Source of the DNA: Catenovulum agarivorans DS-2
GTDB lineage: Bacteria; Pseudomonadota; Gammaproteobacteria; Enterobacterales; Alteromonadaceae
Reading direction: 5' to 3'
Length of the DNA: 42,712 bases
NCBI RefSeq assembly: GCF_000568405.1
Contig: NZ_ARZY01000039.1
Location: forward strand, 1 to 42,712
Shown in pieces: positions 1 through 8,593 of the stretch. Each line of letters starts with the position of its first letter. Position 1 is the first letter of the stretch. A model generated the notes under the pieces. The model had not been told where the DNA came from, ran no database searches, and saw only the letters and a list, made by a program, of their open reading frames with translations. The position numbers and the translations under genes were made by a program.

Positions 1-58
1 GCGGCTCAGTAATGGGTCGTTCTACCATGACAGTGTCAGTCGAAGTGAAGTAGTAGAT

Positions 59-331
59 ATGGATTGGAAAGTATTTTTAACAATTTTTGGGGCAGTATTT
101 ATAGCTGAACTCGGAGATAAAACTCAGTTGGCAACAATGTTGTTCGCTACTGATAAAGAGGTCAGTAAATACACTGTGTTTTTTGCAGCCTCAGCAGCGC
201 TAATTGTAGCTTCAGCGCTGGGTGTACTCGCTGGTACTTTATTATCAGAATACATCAATGAAAAATATCTTCATTATGTAGCCGGTATCGGCTTTATCGG
301 CATTGGTTTTTTTACTTTATATAATGCGTAA
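59..331 (+). CDS. TMEM165/GDT1 (UPF0016) family small membrane protein
   Basis: The predicted protein is a 90-residue integral membrane protein with one UPF0016 repeat. The family signature E-L-G-D-K-T is at residues 17-22, within the first hydrophobic segment, and two more hydrophobic segments follow (about 40-60 and 70-88). Characterised GDT1/MneA relatives export Mn2+ or exchange Ca2+/Mn2+ for H+. Most have two repeats, so a single-repeat protein would have to dimerise (inference). The reading frame stays open upstream to the window edge, so a longer N-terminus cannot be excluded, but the ATG at 59 gives the usual start of the short form. The stop codon is followed within a few bases by an attC-like structure, so the gene may be an integron cassette. 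Family assignment is confident; transported ion unknown. Confidence 0.8.
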   Translation: MDWKVFLTIFGAVFIAELGDKTQLATMLFATDKEVSKYTVFFAASAALIVASALGVLAGTLLSEYINEKYLHYVAGIGFIGIGFFTLYNA

Positions 332-334
332 AAC

Positions 335-471
335 ACATAACAAAGTGTTGCAGTTCGTTCCGGGGCTTCGCCCCTCCACCGGACAGCCATAGCTGCGCGC
401 CTTTTGTGCATTTGCTCCGCAAATTATTGCACAAAATCCACACAATTTTGTCAGCCGCTGAACACGGCGTT
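335..471 (+). repeat. attC-like site (possible integron cassette recombination site)
   Basis: The ends are imperfectly complementary in the order expected of attC. The 5' side reads AAC, a 3-nt spacer, then GTGTTGCAG (339-353). The 3' side reads CTGAACAC, a 3-nt spacer, then GTT (458-471). The L-type boxes pair as GTGTTCAG/CTGAACAC with one unpaired G on the 5' side, like an extrahelical base. The 5' outer box ACATAAC (335-341) fits RYYYAAC. The 3' outer box should read GTTATGT but reads GTTCCTG, so it is broken after GTT, where IS3-like sequence begins. The interior contains further inverted repeats (GGGGC/GCCCC near 362-373; TTTTGTGCA/TGCACAAAA near 403-436). Length of about 137 nt is in the range of Vibrio-type attC sites. 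No integrase gene is in the window. Confidence 0.5.
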
Positions 472-483
472 CCTGTTGAAATT

Positions 484-681
484 CTAAGCGGCATTTTTCA
501 TTTCAATATACTTTTGGTGCGGCGTCATGTAACCAAGGGCAGAATGCCTTCTTTGGTAATTATAAAACTCAATATATTTTTCAACTTCACACACCACTGA
601 TTCATGGTTAATAAAACTAATACTATTTAATCGCTCCGGTTTTAAACTTCTAACAAATCGTTCCATTACAGTTGGGTGCAC
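484..681 (-). pseudogene. IS3-family transposase (OrfB) C-terminal remnant
   Basis: About 65 residues on the minus strand match the end of the IS3-family OrfB integrase core: a V-M-E-R-F-x-R-S-L-K segment, which contains the last acidic residue of the DDE triad, then F-Y-N-Y-Q-R-R-H-S-A-L-G-Y and T-P-H-Q-K-Y. The N-terminal part of the transposase, OrfA and the rest of the element are absent, so this is a decayed fragment. The open frame begins at a GTG that is probably not a true start. IS3 elements end in TG...CA; a TG at 474, just after the broken attC-like 3' box, could be the surviving terminus (inference). The other end of the fragment cannot be located. Confidence 0.75.
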
Positions 682-905
682 CCCGGCTTATAACGACATT
701 GTCAGGTGCGCTTCCAGCTTACCAGACCTACTACTTATGCAAAGTTTGAGTCGTTAAAATGTCAGCTTGTCACCGGTTAGCTGGCATTGAAAATTTAAAA
801 GGTAGCTTCTGCTTTTGGCACTATGCTGCTATTAGATGTTTTTTGAAAATTATTCAATTAAAGGAATATAAAGGGCAATGCAGCCCTTAATATCCTCAAG
901 CTTTA
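682..905. other. Non-coding interval beside the IS remnant
   Basis: No convincing coding frame or family signature is visible between the IS remnant and the beta-barrel gene. A weak pair TAACGAC (691-697) / GTCGTTA (750-756) and an imperfect GTCAGC/GCTGGC pair near 760-785 were seen but are not strong enough to name. The only structured element called here is the hairpin at 871-888. Confidence 0.4.
871..888 (-). terminator. Possible terminator of the beta-barrel gene
   Basis: A perfect 6-bp inverted repeat, AAGGGC / GCCCTT with a 6-nt loop, lies 17 bases past the stop codon of the minus-strand gene that ends at 906. On that strand it is followed by an A/T-rich run with only a weak T tract, so termination efficiency is uncertain. 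Confidence 0.4.
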
Positions 906-1466
906 TTAAAAGTTATAACGCACACCCACTTGGATTGTTTCGTCAGGCGTATTTTCTAATTTGCCACCAACCGACAGCCAATCTGTAATAGAAACAAACA
1001 CTTCGGCAAATTCATAGTTGTTATTTTGTGACAATCCTTCATGAAAATATCTATTAATACCCAGCTTGTAATGCACTCGGCTGATATTGCCCGCTACACC
1101 GTAGTTTAAAACATAGGTTTTTGAATGATAAGAATCATCCCAGCGTTTGTCTTCTGTGTGCCCGTATCTAAAATTGGCTTGTGCAAAAGGAATCATGTAT
1201 TGCATTATTTCAAATTTAGTGCCGATACCAATTTCTGAATTGTAAAAATCAAAATCGTCTTCCGTCCAATATTCCAATGCGCCAGCAAGATACAAGTTTT
1301 CTATCATGCTATATTGGCCAGTCACACCGCGGCCGGATAAGTGACCATAATCGTATCCGCTGACATAACCTGCGTTTAGCTCTACATAATTAAACTGTTT
1401 ATGTTCGTTTGCAAATGCGCTGCCGGTTAATAATAGGCCGACGAGTGGAAGATAGTTGAATTTCAT
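906..1466 (-). CDS. Putative outer-membrane beta-barrel protein, function unknown
   Basis: A 186-residue protein with a clear Sec signal peptide: a basic start, a hydrophobic core at about residues 5-16, and an A-F-A-N cleavage region near residue 20. The mature part alternates polar and aromatic/hydrophobic residues in short strands. It ends in V-G-V-R-Y-N-F, a typical C-terminal beta-signal for BAM-dependent insertion (terminal Phe). About eight strands would fit the length (inference). I do not recognise a specific family. A good Shine-Dalgarno (AAGGAC) lies just upstream of the ATG. The gene is divergent from the transglutaminase operon with a gap of about 250 bp, and a hairpin lies past its stop. 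Confidence 0.65.
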   Translation of the reverse strand: MKFNYLPLVGLLLTGSAFANEHKQFNYVELNAGYVSGYDYGHLSGRGVTGQYSMIENLYLAGALEYWTEDDFDFYNSEIGIGTKFEIMQYMIPFAQANFRYGHTEDKRWDDSYHSKTYVLNYGVAGNISRVHYKLGINRYFHEGLSQNNNYEFAEVFVSITDWLSVGGKLENTPDETIQVGVRYNF

Positions 1467-1714
1467 TTTCGTCCTTAACTTTCGAAAGAAGAATTTATTT
1501 AAATGGTTTGAAGTCCTAATTTTTGCGGCGAGAAATATAAAGCATATGCTGTTTTTTTCAAGTCAGTTCAATTGTTTGCTGATAGTTGAAATGCGCTAAA
1601 ACAACAAGAATAGGTAGAAAAATTTATTAAAATTTAATCAATTCTTCTTGCAGTTTAAATGATTTACTGGGAAATTAACTGTATGGGCAATTGTTGCCAA
1701 AAGAGGAATTGATT

Positions 1715-4700
1715 ATGACCATACGGGTTGGGGTCACCCACCATACGGAATATAACTACGACCGCGCTATTCAATTAGAGCCACATATATTTCGTTTACG
1801 TCCTGCACCACACAGCCGCACACCTATTGTTAGTTATTCATTAAAAATTTATCCTGAAAATCATTTTATCAACTGGCAACAAGACCCCTTTGGTAACTAT
1901 TTAGCCCGCGTCGTTTTTCCTGAAAAAACCGATAAGTTCTATTTCACTGTAGATGTCGTCGCGGATATGACTGTGATTAACCCGTTCGACTTTTTTGTTG
2001 AAAGTTATGCGCAGCATTATCCATTTGCCTACCCTGAGCAAACTAAAAAAGATTTAGCCCCTTATCTTGAATGTCTAACGGTCAGCAAACAATTTGCCGA
2101 ATTAATCGCCGAAGTCAAAAGCAAATATACTCAAGACGACGAAGTCGCAATTGTCGATTTTGTCGTTAACGCCAATCGCCATATATATGAAATGGTTAAA
2201 TATGGCATTCGCTTAGAGCCGGGTGTGCAAACAGTTGACGAGACCTTAGAGAAAAAATCAGGCTCGTGCCGCGATTCAGCTTGGTTATTAGTGCAACTGC
2301 TGCGCAATTTAGGATTAGCAGCTCGTTTTGTTTCGGGCTATTTAATTCAGCTGACGCCTGATGAAAAATCACTCGATGGACCAAGCGGCCCAGAAGAAGA
2401 CTTTACTGATTTGCACGCATGGGCTGAAGTGTATATTCCCGGCGCAGGTTGGATTGGGTTAGATCCAACTTCTGGTTTATTTGCCGGTGAAGGGCATATC
2501 CCACTTGCTTGTACCCCAGAGCCAACTTCTGCCGCACCTGTCTCGGGCGCGCTGGAAATGTGTGAAAGTGAATTTAGTTACTCGAATAAGGTAAAACGCT
2601 TGGTGGAAATGCCACGGGTGACTAAACCTTATTCAGAAGCGCAGTGGGCAGAGATGAATCAGCTAGGGATTAAAGTTGATCAATTGATGCAACAACATGG
2701 CATTGAATTAACTATGGGAGGCGAGCCAACTTTTATCTCAGTAGATGATATGGAAAGCGCCCAGTGGAATACCGCAGCTGATGGTGTTGAAAAACGTATT
2801 TTAGCGCACAAACTCTTTGTCAAAATGCAGCAAACTTTTACCAAAGGTGCGTTTAGCCACTTTGGTCAAGGTAAATGGTATCCGGGTGAACCTTTACCGC
2901 GTTGGCAATATGCTAGTTATTGGCGCAAAGACGGTGAACCTATTTGGCACAAGCCTGAATTATTGGCCGATGTGCATAAAGATTATCAAATAACCGAACA
3001 ACAAGCGCAGCAGTTTAGCTCAGCGCTGGCAGAACAATTAGGTTTACCAGTGCAAGCTATCACCACAGCTTATGAAGATGTGCTTTATCACTTGTGGCAA
3101 GAAGGCTGTTTACCGCAAGACCCAAGTCCGAAACAACCTGAATTATTAGATGCGATGAGCCGTAAAGGCTTTTTAGCTAAAATGGAAAAAGGTTTAGATA
3201 AAGCTGCTGGTTTTGTGTTGCCTATTCAGTGGGACGTCGGACAAAATTGTTGGCAGGGTTGCCGGTGGACGTTTAAACGCGAGCATTGTTTTTTATTGCC
3301 GGGTGATTCACCTATAGGTTATCGTTTACCGTTAAATAGCTTAGGCGCAGCGGCCGAGTTTATCGAGCGCGATCCAACTGCCATCCCCGCGAATTTTGAC
3401 CATGTTCTTGGTCAAGCTTATACAGAAAAACAAACCGGTTATTTAGGTAGCCAATTACTCAAAACAGCGTTGGCAATTGAGGCGCGAGAGGGCCAGTTGT
3501 GCATATTTATGCCACCACTCACTCATATTGAGCATTATTTAAAACTCGTTAATGCGATAGAAACAGTTGCAGATAAACTGGCGATACCTGTGGTGTTAGA
3601 AGGTTATACACCGCCGCATGACAGCCGTATTGAAAAATTTGCCGTTACGCCAGATCCAGGTGTGATAGAAGTCAATATCCATCCATCTACCAGTTGGTTA
3701 CAGTTGGTAGAGCGTACACAAACCTTGTACAAATTGGCTAAACAAAGTCGATTAGGCACAGATAAGTTTATGGTAGATGGTCGCCATACTGGTACTGGTG
3801 GTGGCAACCACGTGACTATGGGTGCATCAACACCACTCAATAGCCCGTTTTTACGCAGGCCAGATGTGCTACGCAGTTTTATAACCTATTGGCAGCATCA
3901 CCCTGGTTTATCTTATTTATTCTCAGGTTTATTTATTGGCCCAACCAGCCAAGCACCAAGGGTAGATGAAGCACGTGATGAATTATTGTACGAACTAGAA
4001 ATAGCCTTTGCCCACATGCCACAAGGTGAAGTACCGCAGCCTTGGTTGGTGGACCGTTTGTTACGTCATTTATTAGTGGATTTAACCGGTAATACCCACA
4101 GAGCCGAATTTTGTATCGATAAACTGTATTCGCCAGACTCAGCGACAGGTCGTTTAGGCATAGTTGAGTTCCGTGGTTTTGAAATGCCGCCGCACGAGCG
4201 TATGAGCTTGATGCAAATGCTGTTGTTAAGAACGCTTTTGGTCTGGTTCTGGCAAACGCCGTATCACAAACCTTTAGTGCGTTGGGGTACAGAACTACAT
4301 GACAAGTTTTTATTGCCCGAATATGTAAAACAAGACATAGCGCAAATTTGTCGTGATTTGCAAACAGCTGGTTTTAACATGCATTTGGCTTGGTTTGAGC
4401 CTTTCTTAGAATTCCGCTTCCCGGTTTGTGGTAAACGCGAAATTGATCAAGTGCAATTGGAATTGCGTACCGCAATTGAACCTTGGCATGTATTGGGTGA
4501 AGAATCGACCTCCACAGGTACAGCACGTAGTGTTGATTCGTCACTTGAACGTGTGCAGTTAAAAGTAAAAGGTTTAGTAGGTGATAGATATATAGTGACT
4601 TGTAATGGTCGTCGTTTACCGATGAAACAAACGACAGACAAAGGCGCTATGGTTGCCGGAATTCGCTTTAGAGCTTGGCAGCCACCCAATGCATTACACC

Positions 4701-5050
4701 CAACTATTGGTGTGCACGCACCTTTGGTATTTGATGTTTATGACAACTGGACTGGCCGTTCAATTGGTGGTTTTACCTATCATGTATCACACCCAGGTGG
4801 TCGCAGTTTTGCAACTTTCCCGGTGAATGCATTCGAGGCGGAAGGGCGCAGGTTAGCGCGCTTCTGGCAGCATGGGCATACGCCAAACACTTATGTGGAG
4901 TGGCAAGAAGATGCGCCTGTGTGGCATCCAAGCCAAATGCAATATAGAGTGGAAGCACACGAAGCAATTGCAGATTTTATTGTACCGGCGGAAGAGTCTT
5001 TTAATCAAGATTATCCACATACGCTGGATCTGCGCAGACCAATCCGTTAG
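1715..5050 (+). CDS. Transglutaminase-like protein with C-terminal DUF2126 domain
   Basis: A 1111-residue protein. Residues ~1-95 form the bacterial transglutaminase-like N-terminal beta domain. Residues ~150-265 form the papain-fold core with a complete Cys185-His234-Asp250 triad (contexts S-G-S-C-R-D, L-H-A-W, L-D-P-T). From about residue 330 to the end is the large DUF2126 domain (COG4196), which opens with L-T-M-G-G-E-P-T-F. Bacterial proteins of this type may be peptidases or amide-bond transferases; the substrate is unknown. A TTG at 1691 could extend the frame, but the ATG at 1715 has an AAGAGGA ribosome site at 1700-1706 with ideal spacing, so I use it. It is the first gene of a five-gene operon with circularly permuted ATP-grasp and alpha-E proteins, a linkage described by comparative genomics. 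There is no signal peptide, so cytoplasmic action is likely. Confidence 0.85.
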   Translation: MTIRVGVTHHTEYNYDRAIQLEPHIFRLRPAPHSRTPIVSYSLKIYPENHFINWQQDPFGNYLARVVFPEKTDKFYFTVDVVADMTVINPFDFFVESYAQHYPFAYPEQTKKDLAPYLECLTVSKQFAELIAEVKSKYTQDDEVAIVDFVVNANRHIYEMVKYGIRLEPGVQTVDETLEKKSGSCRDSAWLLVQLLRNLGLAARFVSGYLIQLTPDEKSLDGPSGPEEDFTDLHAWAEVYIPGAGWIGLDPTSGLFAGEGHIPLACTPEPTSAAPVSGALEMCESEFSYSNKVKRLVEMPRVTKPYSEAQWAEMNQLGIKVDQLMQQHGIELTMGGEPTFISVDDMESAQWNTAADGVEKRILAHKLFVKMQQTFTKGAFSHFGQGKWYPGEPLPRWQYASYWRKDGEPIWHKPELLADVHKDYQITEQQAQQFSSALAEQLGLPVQAITTAYEDVLYHLWQEGCLPQDPSPKQPELLDAMSRKGFLAKMEKGLDKAAGFVLPIQWDVGQNCWQGCRWTFKREHCFLLPGDSPIGYRLPLNSLGAAAEFIERDPTAIPANFDHVLGQAYTEKQTGYLGSQLLKTALAIEAREGQLCIFMPPLTHIEHYLKLVNAIETVADKLAIPVVLEGYTPPHDSRIEKFAVTPDPGVIEVNIHPSTSWLQLVERTQTLYKLAKQSRLGTDKFMVDGRHTGTGGGNHVTMGASTPLNSPFLRRPDVLRSFITYWQHHPGLSYLFSGLFIGPTSQAPRVDEARDELLYELEIAFAHMPQGEVPQPWLVDRLLRHLLVDLTGNTHRAEFCIDKLYSPDSATGRLGIVEFRGFEMPPHERMSLMQMLLLRTLLVWFWQTPYHKPLVRWGTELHDKFLLPEYVKQDIAQICRDLQTAGFNMHLAWFEPFLEFRFPVCGKREIDQVQLELRTAIEPWHVLGEESTSTGTARSVDSSLERVQLKVKGLVGDRYIVTCNGRRLPMKQTTDKGAMVAGIRFRAWQPPNALHPTIGVHAPLVFDVYDNWTGRSIGGFTYHVSHPGGRSFATFPVNAFEAEGRRLARFWQHGHTPNTYVEWQEDAPVWHPSQMQYRVEAHEAIADFIVPAEESFNQDYPHTLDLRRPIR

Positions 5051-5078
5051 CAATAAATGACTTGTGTTTATTTAACTG

Positions 5079-5110
5079 ACCTAGTTTAGCTCAGTTTGAG
5101 CAAACTAGGT
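5079..5110 (+). promoter_or_regulatory. Intergenic hairpin between operon genes 1 and 2
   Basis: A strong imperfect palindrome: ACCTAGTTT pairs with AAACTAGGT (9 bp), then an unpaired A, then GCTCA pairs with TGAGC (5 bp) around a GTT loop. No T tract follows, so it is not a classical intrinsic terminator. It could act as an attenuator, an RNA processing/stability element, or an operator. It ends about 20 nt before the first possible start of the next gene. Confidence 0.5.
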
Positions 5111-5130
5111 ATATACTAGAGAGACAGCAC

Positions 5131-7677
5131 TTGTACTACAGCGAATCTCACACAATGTTAGAAATGCCGAGCTGGCTCGCCAGCTATTTAAATGGCTCAC
5201 ATATCCATGATGAAGTGGAGCACCACTGCGGTGGTGACACCACGCATTGGGATGTTCTGTTTGCGCGTTTAGCCAATTTAACTGAAAAAGACATACACCT
5301 ACGAAGCAATGAAATTAAACGCTTGTTGCAAGACAGCGGCGTCACCCATACAGGGACTCAGTCTAGCTGGCGGCTTGATCCTATGCCGCTGATGTTATCG
5401 GAAGGTGATTGGCAAATTATTCAAGATGGGATTAAACAGCGCACTCAATTGTTGATCCGCACAGCGCAAGATATATATGGCTCACAACAGCTCATGCTTA
5501 ACGGTATTTTAGATGCACGAGCCATTCAATCTTCACCTTTATATATTCGTGAAAAAAACAGCTTCGCGGCAAATGCCAACCCAATTTTTATTGCAGCATT
5601 CGATATTTACCGCGATGCAGATGGTTTGTTTAAAGTTAAATCAGACCACCTACAAAGCCCACAAGGCCTTGGCTTATTATTAGAAAACCGCATTATTGCT
5701 CGTCGAGTAATGGGCGATGAATTTGCCGAATGTAATGTGCAGCGCATCGCCAACTTTTTTAATAAATTTCAGCAAAATATTAATGATTTAACCACTGGCT
5801 TGCGCGATCCGCGGGTGGTGATATTAAGTAAAGGCCCTGACGACCCTTATAATTCTGAACACGCGTTTTTGTCCTCATATATGGGTTACACGCTGGTCAA
5901 CAGTGCTGACTTAACAGTGCGCAAAGGCAAAGTCTGGTTAAAATCGCTGAAGGGGTTACGCAAAGTTGATGTAATTGTACGCTGGTTAGCCGACAATGTG
6001 CTCGACTCACTTGAACAAACTGATTATTCAATTGACGGTATTCCTGGGTTATTCCAAGCCATTCGAGAGGGCTGTGTACATATAGTTAATCCTGTTGGTT
6101 GTGGCATACTCGAAACGCCGCAGGTTAAAAGTAAACTAGAACAAATTTCGCAGTATTTTAATCGCCAATCACTGATCTTGCCTGAAGCTCAACCTAGCTC
6201 ACTGACCGCTGCTGACTTAGATAATTTATTACCTAATTTAGCCGATTATCAAATAGGTCGCTTTTCCGATGCTGAGTTTATGCTGGACGGCGAAGGTCAA
6301 GCTGAAAATATTATGTCTTTGTTTGATGGTTTATCTAGCGAGCAAATGGCTGACTATTATTATCTGAAAAAAGCTAAATATAGCAGTGCGCCATTTTGGG
6401 ATGAACACAGCTTAGTCGCACAGCCGATTATCATGCGCTGTTTTGCGCTTGTTTTGGGTAACAACATTGAAGTTTTACCTTCGGCTCTGTGTTTTTCTAC
6501 AACTGATATTAAAACAACGCCGACATCAGGTTGGATAAAAGACACATGGATTCGCAGCAGTACACCCCAAACCAGCATTCAAACTTTACCTAAATTAACC
6601 AAAGAGATGTCTGATTTAGCGCTGTTGGATGGGGTGATTCCTTCGCGTACAGCGGAAAATTTATATTGGTTAGGCCGTTATTTAGAGCGTGGTGAAAACA
6701 CTGTGCGCATGCTCAGGGTTCTCATCGATAGATTCACCGAATTTGCCATTTACCCAGACAGTAACAATAAGGCGATTGTTAGCCGTTTGGTTGAGTCTGT
6801 GGTTAATCAAGCTGTGGTTTTTCCATATGCGGGACAAAATGTCAGCCAAAGTGAAACTCAATCGTACATTCCACGAGAAATCGCTAGTCAGTTATTTGCC
6901 GATCAAAAATTCAGCGGCAGCTTAATCAATACCCTGAAAGCTTTAAAAAATAGTGCTTTGCAAGTACGTGAATTATTGTCTTTGGATAGTTGGCGTATTA
7001 TTGATGATATTAACGATGAAATTCGTCGTATCGCTAAATCGCCTTCATCAGCTTCTACTCGAGTGATGCAAGCCACCATTGACCGCATTATAGGCTTTTT
7101 AATGGCTTTTAATGGTTCAACTTCTGACAGTATGGCCAATAGCAATGGGTGGTTTATGTTGGATATTGGCCGCAGGGTCGAACGTTCAACCCAAATTGCC
7201 AGTGTTTGCCAGCACTTGTTAGGTCAGTCATTGTCGGAAATTGAGCAGCTAAGTATGTTGGAAGCTGTGTTGTCGACCCAAGTGAGTTTGATCACACACA
7301 AACGCCGTTATCGCATGTATCAAAGCACAGAAACTGGCTTGGAGTTGTTAATCTTAGATGGTGATTATCCACGTAGTTTGCTCTACCAAGTTGAACAATT
7401 GGCGCAGTTGTGTAAATTTTTACCTGACAACACAGCTCGTGGCATGTTACCAGCGCACGCTAAATTGTTATTAAAAATGCAAACCCAATGTCACTTAGCT
7501 GATAGAGAAACGTTAGCCCTTGATACAGATGGGCAGCGCGTTGAGCTAATTGAATTAATGCAATCAGTCAAAGTAAGCTTAGAACGATTTGGCGATATGT
7601 TGTTATTACAATATTTCTCACACACTAAAACTGCAACTCCACTTAATTCTATGTTTGGGAGTATAGATAAATCGTGA
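5131..7677 (+). CDS. Circularly permuted ATP-grasp / alpha-E domain fusion protein
   Basis: An 848-residue fusion. Residues ~60-490 correspond to the circularly permuted type-2 ATP-grasp fold (COG2308). Residues ~500-840 are an alpha-E domain (COG2307/DUF403), beginning with S-R-T-A-E-N-L-Y-W-L-G-R-Y-L-E-R-G-E-N. ATP-grasp enzymes of this group are predicted to form peptide or amide bonds; alpha-E is an all-helical partner domain. Unlike the stand-alone paralogue at 8594-10099, the ATP-grasp part lacks an evident V-K-P lysine, the G-G-Y-G loop and the G-G-G-S-K-D-T-W segment; the equivalent region reads Y-Q-I-G-R-F and later S-G-W-I-K-D-T-W. It may be catalytically weakened (inference). Start is uncertain: TTG 5131 has AGAGAG upstream, while ATG 5155 or 5164 lack a good ribosome site. 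It overlaps the next gene by 4 nt. Confidence 0.85.
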   Translation: MYYSESHTMLEMPSWLASYLNGSHIHDEVEHHCGGDTTHWDVLFARLANLTEKDIHLRSNEIKRLLQDSGVTHTGTQSSWRLDPMPLMLSEGDWQIIQDGIKQRTQLLIRTAQDIYGSQQLMLNGILDARAIQSSPLYIREKNSFAANANPIFIAAFDIYRDADGLFKVKSDHLQSPQGLGLLLENRIIARRVMGDEFAECNVQRIANFFNKFQQNINDLTTGLRDPRVVILSKGPDDPYNSEHAFLSSYMGYTLVNSADLTVRKGKVWLKSLKGLRKVDVIVRWLADNVLDSLEQTDYSIDGIPGLFQAIREGCVHIVNPVGCGILETPQVKSKLEQISQYFNRQSLILPEAQPSSLTAADLDNLLPNLADYQIGRFSDAEFMLDGEGQAENIMSLFDGLSSEQMADYYYLKKAKYSSAPFWDEHSLVAQPIIMRCFALVLGNNIEVLPSALCFSTTDIKTTPTSGWIKDTWIRSSTPQTSIQTLPKLTKEMSDLALLDGVIPSRTAENLYWLGRYLERGENTVRMLRVLIDRFTEFAIYPDSNNKAIVSRLVESVVNQAVVFPYAGQNVSQSETQSYIPREIASQLFADQKFSGSLINTLKALKNSALQVRELLSLDSWRIIDDINDEIRRIAKSPSSASTRVMQATIDRIIGFLMAFNGSTSDSMANSNGWFMLDIGRRVERSTQIASVCQHLLGQSLSEIEQLSMLEAVLSTQVSLITHKRRYRMYQSTETGLELLILDGDYPRSLLYQVEQLAQLCKFLPDNTARGMLPAHAKLLLKMQTQCHLADRETLALDTDGQRVELIELMQSVKVSLERFGDMLLLQYFSHTKTATPLNSMFGSIDKS

Positions 7678-8552
7678 AATATACAGTCAAACACACCACC
7701 ACATATAGTTACAGTGAACCAGTAAATTTGTGTCAAAACCATGCGCGTTTAACACCCTTAAGTAACCAGTATCAACAGTGTTTAACCACAGAAATAGTCA
7801 CATCTCCCACTGTGGATTATTTACAAAGTTTTATTGACTATTTTGGCAACAGAGTGTCTGTATTTGACATTCCAACCCAACACGAAGTGCTACAAGTTAC
7901 CGCTGTTAGTGAAGTGGAAATTTATAATCGTCAGCAAATTAATATGCTTGGTTGGCAAATGCCTTGGGAATCTGTAGTGAAGGCGTTGGCGAATCCTATT
8001 ACTCCACAAACCTTGAAGGCAGCTGAGTTTACATTGGTTTCAGTTTTTACTCATTACCAAGCTGAAATGAGAGCATATGCTCTGCAATCGTTCACACCTA
8101 ATCGACCTATTGTTGAGGCGTGCGAAGATTTAATGGCTAGAATATTCACTGACTTTCAGTACGAATCTGGTGCAACTACCATAAGTACACCACTTGCTGA
8201 AGTTTTTGCCTCTAAAAAGGGCGTTTGTCAGGATTTTGCACACTTTGCGCTCGCCTGTTTGCGCAGTATTGGTTTGGCAGGCCGATATGTCAGTGGTTAT
8301 ATCGAAACTTTTCCACCAGAAGGACAAGAGAAATTAGAAGGTGCAGATGCAACCCATGCATGGTTTGCCCTTTATTTACCAGATGTTGGCTGGGTTGATT
8401 TTGATCCAACCAATAATGTTTTACCCAATGACCAACATATAACATTAGCAGTTGGTCGGGATTTTGCAGATGTTACTCCACTTAAAGGTATAGTTTTTGG
8501 TGGTGGTATGCACCAATTAGCAGTTGCAGTAGATATGAAACGACACGATTAG
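7674..8552 (+). CDS. Transglutaminase-like cysteine protease family protein
   Basis: A 292-residue protein with a transglutaminase-like N-terminal domain (residues ~1-90) and a papain-like core. The core carries Cys185 (in K-G-V-C-Q-D), His228 (T-H-A-W) and Asp244 (D-F-D-P-T-N-N), so the triad is intact. Unlike the first gene of the operon it has no DUF2126 extension. The start is a GTG whose last two bases overlap the preceding TGA (GTGA), indicating translational coupling to the ATP-grasp/alpha-E fusion. Family knowledge suggests amide-bond hydrolysis or transfer acting with the adjacent ligases; the substrate is unknown. Confidence 0.85.
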   Translation: MKYTVKHTTTYSYSEPVNLCQNHARLTPLSNQYQQCLTTEIVTSPTVDYLQSFIDYFGNRVSVFDIPTQHEVLQVTAVSEVEIYNRQQINMLGWQMPWESVVKALANPITPQTLKAAEFTLVSVFTHYQAEMRAYALQSFTPNRPIVEACEDLMARIFTDFQYESGATTISTPLAEVFASKKGVCQDFAHFALACLRSIGLAGRYVSGYIETFPPEGQEKLEGADATHAWFALYLPDVGWVDFDPTNNVLPNDQHITLAVGRDFADVTPLKGIVFGGGMHQLAVAVDMKRHD

Positions 8553-8593
8553 AGTTTTACTATAAAAGCACAGCGGCATAGAAGGAGTTCGCC

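Noticed and set aside
1-58. A manganese (yybP-ykoY) riboswitch ahead of the GDT1-like gene
   Set aside because: Only 58 nt are available and no conserved riboswitch core is recognisable.
688-759. A second attC-like pair (TTATAAC with GTTAAAA, extended as TAACGAC/GTCGTTA)
   Set aside because: Only the outer boxes pair; no inner box pair or extrahelical base could be aligned, and the last base of the 3' box breaks the GTTRRRY rule.
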